A stretch of 52,500 bases of DNA. Origin: Glandiceps talaboti. Taxonomy: Eukaryota > Hemichordata > Enteropneusta > Spengelidae. Where the stretch lies: the NCBI RefSeq assembly GCF_964340395.1, contig NC_135554.1, forward strand, positions 15,083,092 to 15,135,591, written 5' to 3'. Below the pieces are notes generated by a model. It was not told where the DNA came from. It worked only from the letters and a program-made list of their open reading frames with translations, and did not search any database. This document shows, one piece after another, positions 42,601 through 52,500 of the stretch (position 1 is the stretch's first letter; each line of letters opens with the position of its first letter). The position numbers and the translations under genes were made by a program.

Positions 42601-45270
42601 TATGTATGTATACACTGGAAATGTCATTATTTCTGAACATCAGGCATTATAACCAATTCTCACATCTAATAAAATGTATATGAAATTTTCAGTATCTGGC
42701 ATCATTGCAAAGCATACAGACACACCTATCCATATTTTAATATGTGCACAATCTATACATAGACATTCCCCCTACAAACAGACAGGCTAACTTATCTAAG
42801 CACACATACACAGAAACATTCACTCACTGACAGAAATACACAGTGCTAGTGATACACAGAAACATTTGCCACTTACAGACAGATGCACACATTACCAGAG
42901 ACACAGACGTATCATACTTTGACAAAGACACAGACATATATCACACTTTGACGTACTGTATCTATGCACTTGTATCCATACTTGTTTTACGACTTGTGTC
43001 ACTTTGCAGAAACAGCACTTATGGCAATATAATGAATGGAGAGGTGATAATCAGGTAATAACCTTATAATAATATTACCTGCCACAAAGAATGTATCATG
43101 TGCATCTCTAGCAGGATGCTGCTGTGGTTGGAACAATGCATCAAAATTCCAAAAAGAGCTTTCAACAAAGTTGTTGGTGGGCATTTCAGTAAACCTGTAC
43201 AGGTAACAAAATCAAATTGTTAGAAACTCAATCACTCAAGGTCAATGACCTTTCATATATCAAGCAAAGTCAATGACCTTTGAAACTAGGGTTATATGGT
43301 GCTTGAAAATACAGTAGCGTCCCTGTCCAAAAGTGTGTCTGTCCTTTCCTATTTTCTTTGTTTTCTCTTTGGAAATGTTAATTCCTACAACTCTTAATAT
43401 CAATAATTCTCTAAAATTCAATTTTGTATTTTCTTTAACACAGCTTTGTAACCATTTCCACACTTAATTACTATAGACATATGTATAGACAAACACAACA
43501 ATAGAAGGAAGTTATATATCTTTTTTTTTTTCAAATCAGACATCTGTTGTTATGTGACAATATAGTACAGATTTGTTAGTTTAATACTTACCCCATTTCT
43601 AAAAAGATTTGTCTGAACTGTGTGCGTACTTTCAACAGAGGATGGAGATGACCTGAAGTTGGTAGTACACCACGGGCATCAAAATTTAAACTTTTGAACT
43701 TATAATCTTTCCATGAACCACTGAAATATATTAATACAAGGTTTAAGTGTTTATTCTGATACAGTATATACTATAGAAACACTCTGAGATAGTCAACAAA
43801 TTCTAAAGGTGCCAATTTTACTGAGTGCTCAAAATTGGGAAAATGAAGTCCGTCAACTTGACATATCTTTGCAACATTGTCATAAAGATTAGTTACTCAT
43901 TCAACACTCATCAGTGTGGTTGTATCAATCGTCGCTGTATCAATTATTTGTATGAATAAAAGGAACATTTTCTGTGCATAAAAGCTAGATGCAAAAAACA
44001 AAGTTTGAAATTGCCAAACTCCTAACTGGTATATTTATCACATTTTATATGGTTTAGCATACTGTTTTGCTTCTTCAAAAAGTTTATGATCCTTGGTACT
44101 GATAAATAACTTCTCAAGATTTTGAGATTTTGAGAAATTGTTTTTAAAGATGGTTGGGAAAATCATTTGTCTTACTTTGCTATCATTTCTGGTGTTAAGT
44201 CTGTTTGTGGTTTTGAAATACTGGTACTGAATTCACTGCCTTTCTTGACAATATAACTTTTAATGGTTCTGAAAAAATAAACACAAATTACATCATTTAG
44301 ATAATGATCAACATAACACATGAATACATATTAACAATAATGCTAGTTTTTATATAACGCTATCCCAGTATGTACTCAAAGCACTTCACAATTACAATCC
44401 CTCAATTGGTATAGACCTATAGTGGCACAACGGCCCTTTATCCTTCTTCAACTCCCTCGGAACCATACAGTCCATTGCAGCATCTATAAGTGCATAGGAT
44501 TAAAGCATTCACATAACAACCTCTATCCTACCAGGTCCCCAATTATACATCTGGGGTGACTAAGGCACATTTGTGGATCAAATCTTGCTCAAGGACTTTA
44601 ACCATTCAGAAACAAAAGGAAGCAACAACTTAGGCTTGAACCTGCAACCTACAGATGCCAAGCTGACCACTTTAATTATTAGATCATCATGACTCTAAGT
44701 CGTTTACAGACACTAGTACAAATTTTGACATTTATGCACAGTTGAATATTAAAAGGTAAAGCAATAAGTGTATCTAGGACCAAAGTACTTCTATGTCATA
44801 CATGCTACTACATATGTACAAACTATATCAAATAACTGACATATGTATCATATATTTATTATGAAAGTGATTTGAACTTGAGAATTACAATCAACATATA
44901 GCCATTCTATACAATCACCATATATACAACGTTGCAATTCTATACAACCAAGAAAATTATGTACAACACAACTATTTGACAATCTTTTGCTAATTACACA
45001 TAATTCTGCTATTTTTGTGTTAGTTTACATAAATAAATGATACACGTTGTACTTACACTTCAGACAGTAGTTTTCTTTTCTTGTAATCAGCTTTTTCTTT
45101 ATCACTCAGTTTATCATCACCAATACTTAGTAACTTCAGTTGTTCTTGTACTTTATCTACAATGTTATCTGTCTGTTAATAAAATCATGAACACTTTTAT
45201 CAGGCCACTAAAGTACTTGGTACAATTTACTCTTTCTTTATCAGTATATCATCATCAATACTTATGTTAC

Positions 45271-45362
<92 letters not shown>

Positions 45363-47257
45363 TTGTCTGTCTGTCTGTCTGTCTGTCGTGTATGTCAATC
45401 CAATCATATAGATATACAGTGACATTTCCATTGGAATGAATTTCATTAAAATCTGAATTTTAAAAGCAATATAATTTCCTTACAATTACTAACAACTGGG
45501 AAAAAGGGGATGTTGAAAATAAATATTTGTTCATTAACCAGTAGCAAAGTAAAGAGTAACTCATTCTGAGATAAGATCAATATCATAATAACAAAAAAAT
45601 GTTAAAACAGTTATAAATTTCAACTATTCAGTTGTCACTGTATACACCATATGTGTATGTGCGAGTACTGTGTTTTACTGTTGTGTGAATCCCAATTCTA
45701 CATTGACTGAAAAACTTATATGAATTTCAAAGAATTGTTAGTACCTTTCTGAATACTCTAGGACCATCTTGTGATTTCTTGTTGACTTCCAGCCATCCTG
45801 CTGACATAGCTTTACTGAATCCAATCTTGGCATTGGGAATGGATTTCTGAAAAAGGGGGAAGATTTGATAGCTATGGGATGGTTTGTTGGCTGCAATATT
45901 CATCACTGTGTACATTCATTGTGTTCACTTGTGTTTAGTTAAGTACAAACAGGAATACTAGCAACGATGTCTCTTTCAGTCTAGACAGTACATTTGTTGA
46001 CATGTCAATCAAATGTTTGTGTTGCCTCTCAACTACTCTTGACTGTGCAATGTACTTTAGTCATATTGTTGTTTATTCATGGCTTTTCAATCAAGTTTTA
46101 TTACTCTCTCCCAATGTACAACACTGCAGTATAGATACCAACCATGTCAACTGATATAAACTCATTCAGACTCATTTACATATCACATGACTTACATTCA
46201 TTCAGTGAGTCAGTGGTCAATCCAAACTTTGGTTGAATGGAAACAAAGTCAGAAGATGTGTTTTAATGCAGTCCAGGGCATGTATAACCTTAGTAAACAA
46301 TACTACATTAGTTTTTATGTAATTATTGACCACTGTATCCAATAACAGCAAATCTATTCAGTTCCAGCAAACAGAATTTTCACATGCTGACTATCTGTGT
46401 AACTATTCTATCAAAGTGTGAAGCTAAATATGTAATTCTGCCTATGCTATATATTTTTATACTCACCATGAGTTCAGCTTGGAGTATCCCTGTTTGTGGT
46501 GGAATTGCTTTGTACACGGCGGCTTCATGGCTACCATTGGCCAACACTGACTCACCCTCTCCTGTCAGTTCCCATTTCTTATAACTCTTCTGTTCTGATT
46601 CTACAAGCTGCAATGATAATAATGCAGTTATAGCAAGCTAATTAGTATGAAGTATTTCACTGTAATAGTTTATTTACACTCAAAACACTGAAATGTCAAT
46701 AGCTGTAGTGTTTGCTATTCCAAATTATATTGATTGCATATGAACACCAGTGCCAGCACTAAAAATACTGCCAGTACTAGTTACTATTATACTGGCAAGA
46801 GTAACAGCTCCATAAGACTTTGATATTGATATCATATGATGTAACCATGATACGATTTACTGTGCATCATATAACAATTACATCATTTTTCATCATAAGT
46901 TTTGTCACAATATATTAAAATGACAAAGTGCAAGATATTCATTTAATTTTATGAAAACAAGTTTTACAGAATTGCCGTTTCAAAATTGTTAATCATGTAA
47001 GTATTACAATTTGACATTTTCTACCATTTCAACATAAATAACAACTTACACATTCAAAAGTTAACAAGCTAGCAATAATTATAAATAACAGCATCAAATA
47101 AACCAGGATAACTTACATTTGCTATCGACTGTAAGCTTTTCACCGCACCCACAACTTGCTGGTGGTTGATATTTACAAGCTCAGCAAACTTCTCTGTGTC
47201 TACACTTCCTTCTTTCTCGATCTGTTGGAGGATCCGCTCGCCTAAATTATCACCCAT
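39626..47257 (-). CDS. FARSA: Phenylalanyl-tRNA synthetase alpha subunit, cytosolic
   Basis: Twelve coding exons: 47257-47117, 46607-46467, 45846-45745, 45172-45057, 44268-44176, 43720-43592, 43194-43079, 42561-42477, 42052-41953, 41499-41331, 40739-40547, 39731-39626. Together 1491 nt (496 aa; human about 508), with all phases consistent and GT/AG junctions. The alpha2beta2 enzyme charges tRNA-Phe in the cytosol; alpha carries the class II catalytic core. Visible: N-terminal winged-helix-like tRNA-contact region ([36 protein letters not shown]); [27 protein letters not shown]; motif 2 as [21 protein letters not shown] (RVFRNE about 354-359); [13 protein letters not shown]; motif 3 [18 protein letters not shown] (about 457-474). 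Start chosen as the first Met, matching family length. It is head-to-head with the gene at 48636 and upstream of ERCC4 on the same strand. Confidence 0.96.
39831..40020. repeat. Mixed inverted and direct repeat in FARSA intron 11
   Basis: The arms near 39831-39854 and 39920-39943 (around gataaagttatcaaataac) are inverted with one or two mismatches. A direct repeat (ctatttagaatttttctg, then ggactacaaattct and gtcctgaa) overlaps them at about 39860-39910 and 39958-40006. It lies between FARSA exons 11 and 12 and may be a nested small transposon footprint. Confidence 0.6.
41219..41283 (-). repeat. Decayed copy of the 3' end of FARSA exon 10
   Basis: Offset 109 bp downstream of the true donor. 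It reads [18 protein letters not shown], against [23 protein letters not shown] in the real exon: a 15-nt in-frame deletion, several substitutions and no stop. A donor dinucleotide remains (TTAG-GTACAT). No convincing acceptor precedes it. Confidence 0.8.
44341..44700 (-). repeat. SINE-like dispersed repeat, copy 2
   Basis: Related to 27235-27530. It begins near a TTTATATAACGCT-type block, then caaagcacttcacaatta, and ends in ggcttgaacctgcaacct. The minus strand of that end holds a B-box-like GGTTCAAGCC with a weak possible A box before it. It lies in the FARSA intron between exons 4 and 5. Confidence 0.6.
45226..45387 (-). repeat. Copy of the 5' end of FARSA exon 4 running into a (CTGT)n microsatellite
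   Basis: 45226-45270 repeats, with small deletions, the exon stretch at 45090-45172: ctttctttatca, atcatca, caatactta and the acceptor-side ctgtctgt. From 45271 the terminal CTGT expands to about 29 units with TTGT interruptions. In the transcript sense this is (ACAG)n, a chain of AG dinucleotides upstream of the true acceptor. Confidence 0.75.
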
Positions 47258-47368
47258 CTTGTACCTAAATATTGTTAGCAGATGGTTGCATCAGTTTTAT
47301 GGTTCCACCAACCAACCCACATGGAAAGGAATGAGCGCCACCAATCATTTATCGCAACCACTTATCTA

Positions 47369-47378
47369 TCTCGCGAGA
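47369..47378. promoter_or_regulatory. TCTCGCGAGA promoter element
   Basis: A perfect 10-bp palindrome TCTCGCGAGA, 112 bases upstream of the FARSA start codon. This element is known from CpG-type, often bidirectional, housekeeping promoters in animals, where Kaiso/ZBTB33-type binding has been described. Its position in a head-to-head pair fits that use; activity here is inferred. Confidence 0.55.
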
Positions 47379-47563
47379 TTACAAAAACTGGCGTTAGTTG
47401 GATAGAAATTATAAGCTTCTGGGATTTCTATCTTGCTCTTAAATTTTAAAAAGAAGAAATTTAAAAAATTGATGACTTTCTTCGTTAACTTTTCAAAATT
47501 CTGATCGAACATTTTTCATTTTCCCCTTTCCTTGTTTCCTTGGTGAAGACGCCATGACACCTA

Positions 47564-47571
47564 TGACGTCA
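47564..47571. promoter_or_regulatory. CRE palindrome TGACGTCA with adjacent AGGTCA half site
   Basis: A perfect TGACGTCA, followed directly by AAGGTCA (47572-47578), a nuclear-receptor half site, close to the presumed first exon of the plus-strand gene. Motif presence is certain; function is inferred. Confidence 0.4.
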
Positions 47572-47584
47572 AAGGTCAATAGAG

Positions 47585-47685
47585 GGAACTCAATCTGAAG
47601 AAAATCAACAGGTCTGTAACGTTGAAGATGAAAGGGACATTGGCGTCATTTGGTCATCTGCAACCTTAAAAATATTCTAAAGACA
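47585..47685 (+). other. Candidate untranslated first exon of the membrane-protein gene
   Basis: The exon end is suggested by ACA-GTGAGTAT at 47685/47686. An acceptor TTATTTTAACAG ends at 48596, 39 bases before the ATG at 48636. The exon start is a guess. No RNA evidence is available; the alternative is an unspliced leader. Confidence 0.3.
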
Positions 47686-48281
47686 GTGAGTATGGTGTGA
47701 TTGCTTGAAGTAGATCTCATTATCACCAGATATTTAGCTAGAAAACTCTGCTGGTGTGAGAAAATAGGGGAAAATTAGAAGATTGCATGTGGTGTTTGTA
47801 AAGAAATAATGACGTCTTATGCGAAGTACGATTACGTTACGTAAACATCATGAATAAGAAATACCTTATACCCCGCAGCCCGTGTTAATGTTTATTTTCG
47901 TGGATCAAAGTATCTTTGGTGACATATGTTTTATTTCCAAGATAAATATTTGAATAAATAAAAGTGGCAAGTATCACAGGAACCACTTTGAAAACCTGGT
48001 ATGATCACAGTAGAGTGAATATTGTTGTGGTTGATTTGCATGGATATATCATGGAGCGGTACAGCTGTCTCAGTGATGTTCCATGGTTCGATAAAGTCAA
48101 ATTTATTGAAAATTCTGTCACTGAAATTTAGCAATTACCATCGGATTGTTTGTCACAGACATGTTTACAGTATCAATATTCAAATAGTTATAAATACATG
48201 TAGTGATATACTTATCTTATGGCCAAAAAACAAGTTACTACTAAAGATATAAAATCTGCTAGTATACAAAGTTTTGATTAT

Positions 48282-48360
48282 AAGACTGTTTAATATGATT
48301 TAATATGATTTGATTTAATATGATTGAATCAAATCATATTAAATCATATTAAACAGTCTT
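48282..48360. repeat. Perfect 32-bp inverted repeat, 15-base loop
   Basis: The arms at 48282-48313 and 48329-48360 are exact reverse complements. The arms themselves contain tandem 'ttaatatgat' units. It is AT-rich. The perfect pairing suggests recent formation or active correction. Confidence 0.9.
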
Positions 48361-48635
48361 AATAGTATCACAGCCCACAAACAACCATGCTTTGTTTGAC
48401 CCATGCTCACATATTAGAAGTTGTCACAGTTTGCACTGTTACACTGTAAATGCATACTGGTAGTGCATAACCATTGAAGTATGAGCATGGATCTATTATT
48501 GAGATAGTAGATCCATGGTATTAAATCAAGCACTTTGTAGGCCTGATAGTCAATTGAAGCTCAGTCATCTATTTATCTGTTTTCTTATTTTAACAGATTG
48601 TTATACAAGAAAAATAAACTTTTGTTGCTTCAAAG

Positions 48636-51600
48636 ATGTCGCTGATTGAAGATCCAATACTGGGATCAGGAGACGAGGAGGAACCAGCTGATTCTGCTCC
48701 ATTGCTAGCTTTTAAGCCTGACCCTCGACAAGGTATAGACAATCCAGTAATGGAGAGTCATGCTGTCAAGATGACCATCGACCCACTTTATACCACAGAA
48801 GAAGTAGATGATGATTACTACATGAAATTTTCACCAAAGTATAAACGTAGACGAGTGGAATTAGTCTTTTCTAATGCAGCACTTCTTATACTTGACTACC
48901 TTCAAATATATGCCTTGATCTTCTCTATGGCGTTGCGTTGGACATGGCCGGAACAGTGGAGCTATTACACTCGCTTCTTGTTCTTCTTCAACCTTGATGT
49001 TTGGGATTTCACCAAATTACAGTTACCCAATGTATACAAAGCAGCCTCTGATTACTTTATCCCAAGCAGTGAAATGGTGATTGATTACCGATATCTACTC
49101 CTTGCTTGGGGACTTTTTGTGTTTTTCTTTGTCCTCTCCTTTATCTGTTTCTACATTGCTTTCAATATGAAGAAGAGACCCAACATGTTGGTCAAGTTAG
49201 CTAAATTAAAGAGAGCCTATATTATAATGTGTCACATCTTTGCCATGCCTTTTGGTGTTGTCATTGCTCGGTTATTTTTCTGTACTCCATATGTTAATAA
49301 GCTTGATGTATACAATGACTACTCATGTTGGAGTGGTATTCACTGGGCATTTATATGTCCATTCATGGCAGTTGTTATCATGTATTACATTGTCTATCCT
49401 ATCTGGCTGATTACCAAGGTGAAGCCACAGATGCTAACAACTAGAGGTGAACGACATGAAGGCTATGTACAACTCAAAGAAACAGAGTATGCCCATTCTT
49501 TGTCTACACTCTGGCTGATCAATTCGTTTTACTTATTTTCTTCCTTCAAACGTTTCTGGGTGTATTATCATCCAGTGATGCATATTTTCAAGTTTGTGTT
49601 AATTATGTGGTATGCAGCGTTGTTGTATGAACGGTTACTGCAGGCGGTACTGTTCTCTATCACTTTATTGGTCCTATTTATTGTAATTTGCATAAAACGA
49701 CCCTTCCGTCCTACAAGCTTTAACTTCTATATTATTTTCAGTTTTGTCTGTTTGTCATTACTGTCTTGGCTTGGTTTGTTTCAGAACATTCCTAACATTC
49801 TATCAGCTTTTCTCACCCCATCTTACCTAATCTGGGTACTTGTGTCCACACAAGGGATTTGGTTTTCAGTCACTGTAATCTGGCTGTTGTATTTGTTATG
49901 TCGGTACTTTCAGTGTTGCTGCAGCAACAAACCACTGTGGCCACGTATGACATCACACGGACTGGATGATTTGGGTGAATACACACGCAAATATATGCAA
50001 GCTTTGTTACATGGTCGTATCATTTTAGAATATGCGTTGTCTATACCACCTTTGTTTAGTCCCGCCTATGAACTATCTAGACAGATTCATATCATCAATG
50101 CATATTGTCGTGAAGCTGAACTCCTACGTGACCCTATACATGATGCATTATGGGATCTACTTGATGAATTGATTGAAGCCCATTCCAAGATAGCACCGTT
50201 ATCACTATTCTCAGAATCAGTCAAACAGACGATACGAGAGACTGCTGCTGAATTGATGCGTATCATGCCGCCTTTCAAGAAGCGTCTTTTACAGAGAGAG
50301 TATGATTTCTGTCTGATGTCACCCTTGAAACGACGTATGCTGTTGAAAATGTACATCATAGGTGGGTACATTAAACACATTTTTCATTGTCGTCATATTT
50401 AGCTCTTCATTTAACTGAGAGGCAGGTATTCATCGTCAATTAGTTCTAAAAGAATGTTTGGGGTACAAATTGTTTAAAAGTAATTGAAAAAAATGTGAAT
50501 AATATCATGTACATTTTATGTCAAAAAATTGATATAAAGTTTCCTTTGCTTTAGAGAATGTTGAAATGATACTATAAGCCAGGTTTAGGTCTTTTAAATT
50601 GTGTAATTTAGTATTTATGAATATACTTGGTCCCTGTATACTTGATCCAGCACTATGATACATTAGATATACAAGTAGAAATACATTACATATACAGGTG
50701 TTACATATACTGGTAGAAATGAGAGACGTCATGTGTATACTTAATCCAGCACTATGATACATTAGATATACAAGTAGAAATACATTACATATACAGGTGT
50801 TACATATACTGGTAGAAATGAGAGACGTTGTCTGTTTACTTAATCCAGTACTATGTACATTATATATACAGGTGTATTTGTAAATGAGAGACGTGACAAG
50901 AACAGAGACTATCGTAAAGCTGATGTTGTCAAAAAGCTGTACAATCCTAAGGAGTCTGTAGTGTTACAAACAAGAGACACAGATGGTGAGTTGGAAAATT
51001 TTGGTTATTGATGAAACTGTTTGGTAGTCTATGCTCAATAAAATCAGGGTTTTTTGTTCAAACACACACAAAAATCAGAATTGATATCACTATTGCTATC
51101 GCTCTGTAAATACGGTGACAGAATCAACCAAATCACTCATGAAAATAATTTTTGTATGTCCTACCATCCATTGTGAGGCTGTGGGGTTCTGTCATATAAT
51201 TCTACCTAGTGGGACTTCATGAAGTGTCACTTAGAAAAATGAAAAAATAATTACCAAAACTGTTCACCATCCTGGTAGATTAAATGATGTACATGGGTTA
51301 CAAAACACAAGCACTTCAAAGTTTTAGCATGAATAAAATAACTTTAAATTTTGAGTTGACACATACCGATAGGGTCTCCAACCAGAATTGGACCTACAGG
51401 ACCTAGAGCAACTTACACAACTCAGCTACCATAGTAGATTTTTCAGATTAAATGTATTTGATTTTCTCCTGATCTCATGAGAGTTTTATTTATATTTAAT
51501 CAATTGTCTTCAACCAAGCATCAAGTGTAAAATAAACTCAACAGAGTAGAAATTTTAACTTCCTATTTTCCATGTTTTGTTCAGAGGATGATGGATATTA

Positions 51601-52288
51601 TGATGAAGAAGACATTGAGTTTGGAATTGGACCTACAGGACCTAGAGCAACTTACACAGTGTACAGACCTGAAACAGCACAAACCCTAGACTTGATGTCA
51701 GATGATGAACTTGCTGAATGGGAGAGATTACATCAACCATCCAGGGTAGGTTGTCATGGTCACTAACTCCTGCCATTTCACTTTATATTGTGAAAAAAGT
51801 AAAGATAAAAAAACTGATAATATTTTAGGCAAGTATTACTACAGAACAATAGGTATGATGGAATCTTGTCAGTCACTTACTCTTGGTATTTCACTTAATA
51901 TTGGTATACAAGCAAACATTTTAATGGAAATCTCTCAGGCAAGTTTTCATACAGTAAGGTATACCAGTAGAATGTAAAAGATTCTCTCAGAATTTATGGT
52001 TTTCACAAATATATATTCATGTTAAATGGAATTATTATGTGTTTTGAAGTCTGGTTTTTGAGACCTTAAAACTACAAAAGAATACATCCTACAGAATACC
52101 CAAACTATACGACAAGAAAAGTGTTACATGAACAAGTAAAAAAAACTCTGTAGTACCCCACCTACTAATCTCCTAACACATTGCACTTTTTTGCAGGCTG
52201 ACAGTTTGTCGTCACTAACAGACTCAATAGATTTGAATGCTTTGATGGCTGGAGTTCCAAGTCTGCCTGCATCCAGTGCTTCTAACAT
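48636..52288 (+). CDS. Unrecognised multi-pass membrane protein (partial, 3' end outside window)
   Basis: Coding exons are 48636-50361, 50872-50985, 51585-51745 and 52197-52288; the last ends in phase 2, so the gene continues beyond the window. About 697 residues are visible. Residues 1-70 are acidic and soluble (GSGDEEEP). About nine to ten hydrophobic segments follow: about 76-100, 152-176, 195-217, 234-259, 286-302, 315-332, 335-354, 363-384, and 397-425, which may be two. After CRYFQCCC comes a soluble helical region (430-576), then a polar acidic tail (DDGYYDEEDIEFG, SDDELAEWERL). I do not recognise the family. The WxKRPF-like 'CIKRPFRPTSFNFY' between two membrane helices loosely recalls TRP-like or EGF-type large membrane proteins, but that is weak. 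The start is the first Met after an in-frame stop. A longer open frame past 50361 to 50402 is intron read-through: GGTGGGT is the donor, and the next exon keeps phase. Confidence 0.8.
50362..50871 (+). other. Intron 1 (coding) of the membrane-protein gene
   Basis: Donor GTGGGT at 50362 and acceptor TATATACAG ending at 50871. Its 3' half is occupied by the exon-2-derived tandem copies. Confidence 0.75.
50641..50828 (+). repeat. Two upstream copies of the acceptor and start of exon 2 of the membrane-protein gene
   Basis: Units of about 100 bp carrying ttgatccagcactatgatac or a close variant, tacaagtagaaatacatta, the acceptor-like tatacag-gtg, and the exon-derived aaatgagagacgt. They precede the functional junction at 50871/50872. 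The copies are near-identical to each other (50641-50728 and 50740-50826) but have insertions relative to the true exon start. Confidence 0.85.
50986..51584 (+). other. Intron 2 (coding) of the membrane-protein gene
   Basis: Donor GTGAGT at 50986 and acceptor TTTTGTTCAG ending at 51584. It is AT-rich and holds the 35-base exon 3 copy. Confidence 0.8.
51385..51419 (+). repeat. Exact 35-base copy of part of exon 3 in the preceding intron
   Basis: Bases 51385-51419 are identical to exon bases 51624-51658, which encode IGPTGPRATYT, 239 bp away. Flanks do not match, and no splice site is included. Confidence 0.9.
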
Positions 52289-52500
52289 GTAAGTGGTAGT
52301 GTTTTGATGTGGATGGTTTTACTATGAGGAAAGAAAGTCTCAGTGTACAGTTTAATGATATGTTAGCCTTGACAAACACTGCATGTTTTCTCTAGAATCT
52401 GAATACAGATGTGTGCATGCTATAAGTATTGTCCTCACAGTTTTGCAATAGCTGTCATGTTTACTCCTTTTGAAAGACTACTCTACCCGAAGAGTTCTTA
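52289..52500 (+). other. Start of the next intron, to window end
   Basis: Donor GTAAGT at 52289. The remaining 212 bases show no further exon that I can support. Confidence 0.6.

Larger units (their letters stand above)
47258..48635. promoter_or_regulatory. Divergent promoter region between FARSA and the membrane-protein gene
   Basis: Head-to-head interval of about 1.4 kb. A perfect TCTCGCGAGA lies 112 bases from the FARSA ATG and a CRE lies at 47564-47571. A likely untranslated first exon of the plus-strand gene ends at 47685 and its intron runs to 48596. That intron holds a perfect hairpin (48282-48360). Confidence 0.55.

Overview
This is nuclear DNA of an invertebrate animal. The genes are split by many short exons with GT/AG splice sites. 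The background is AT-rich, micro- and minisatellites are abundant, and a non-LTR retrotransposon sits in an intron. Protein similarity, judged from memory, fits a deuterostome such as a hemichordate or lancelet, or another slowly evolving invertebrate; the sequence alone does not fix the species.

Layout. (1) Two tandem plus-strand genes, 1237-3603 and 9012-12445, each of two coding exons, encode paralogous two-pore-domain (K2P) potassium channels. Both are split by an intron inside the first GYG selectivity filter. Both carry an unusually long cytosolic M2-M3 loop that ends in a conserved CPHC...C motif. Between them lies an array of perfect POU-type octamers. (2) The minus strand from 37086 down to 14416 holds a complete 24-exon XPF/ERCC4 gene. 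My hand-built splice model gives 878 aa with an intact ERK nuclease motif and a C-terminal HhH2 domain. Its intron 19 contains a sense-oriented, RTE-like LINE with an intact reading frame of about 1030 codons. Its introns also hold large minisatellites (52-, 61- and 67-bp units), (AC)n, G/C tracts and a SINE-like repeat. (3) The minus strand from 47257 to 39626 holds a complete 12-exon FARSA gene (cytosolic phenylalanyl-tRNA synthetase alpha subunit, 496 aa in the model). (4) The plus strand from 48636 to the window edge holds the first four coding exons of a polytopic membrane protein that I do not recognise. It is divergent from FARSA, and the shared 1.4-kb interval has a TCTCGCGAGA element and a CRE.

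Functional picture. XPF (excision repair) and FARSA (translation) are housekeeping genes in tail-to-head order on one strand. The K2P pair looks like a local tandem duplication. I see no operon-like or pathway link between the loci.

Most notable pattern. At eight places in three genes, a short fragment of a real coding exon recurs as a decayed or near-perfect copy in the adjacent intron. The fragment usually includes the exon's splice junction. I call these exon echoes. At least two retain a usable-looking splice donor, and one runs straight into a (CTGT)n microsatellite. Each is listed separately below.
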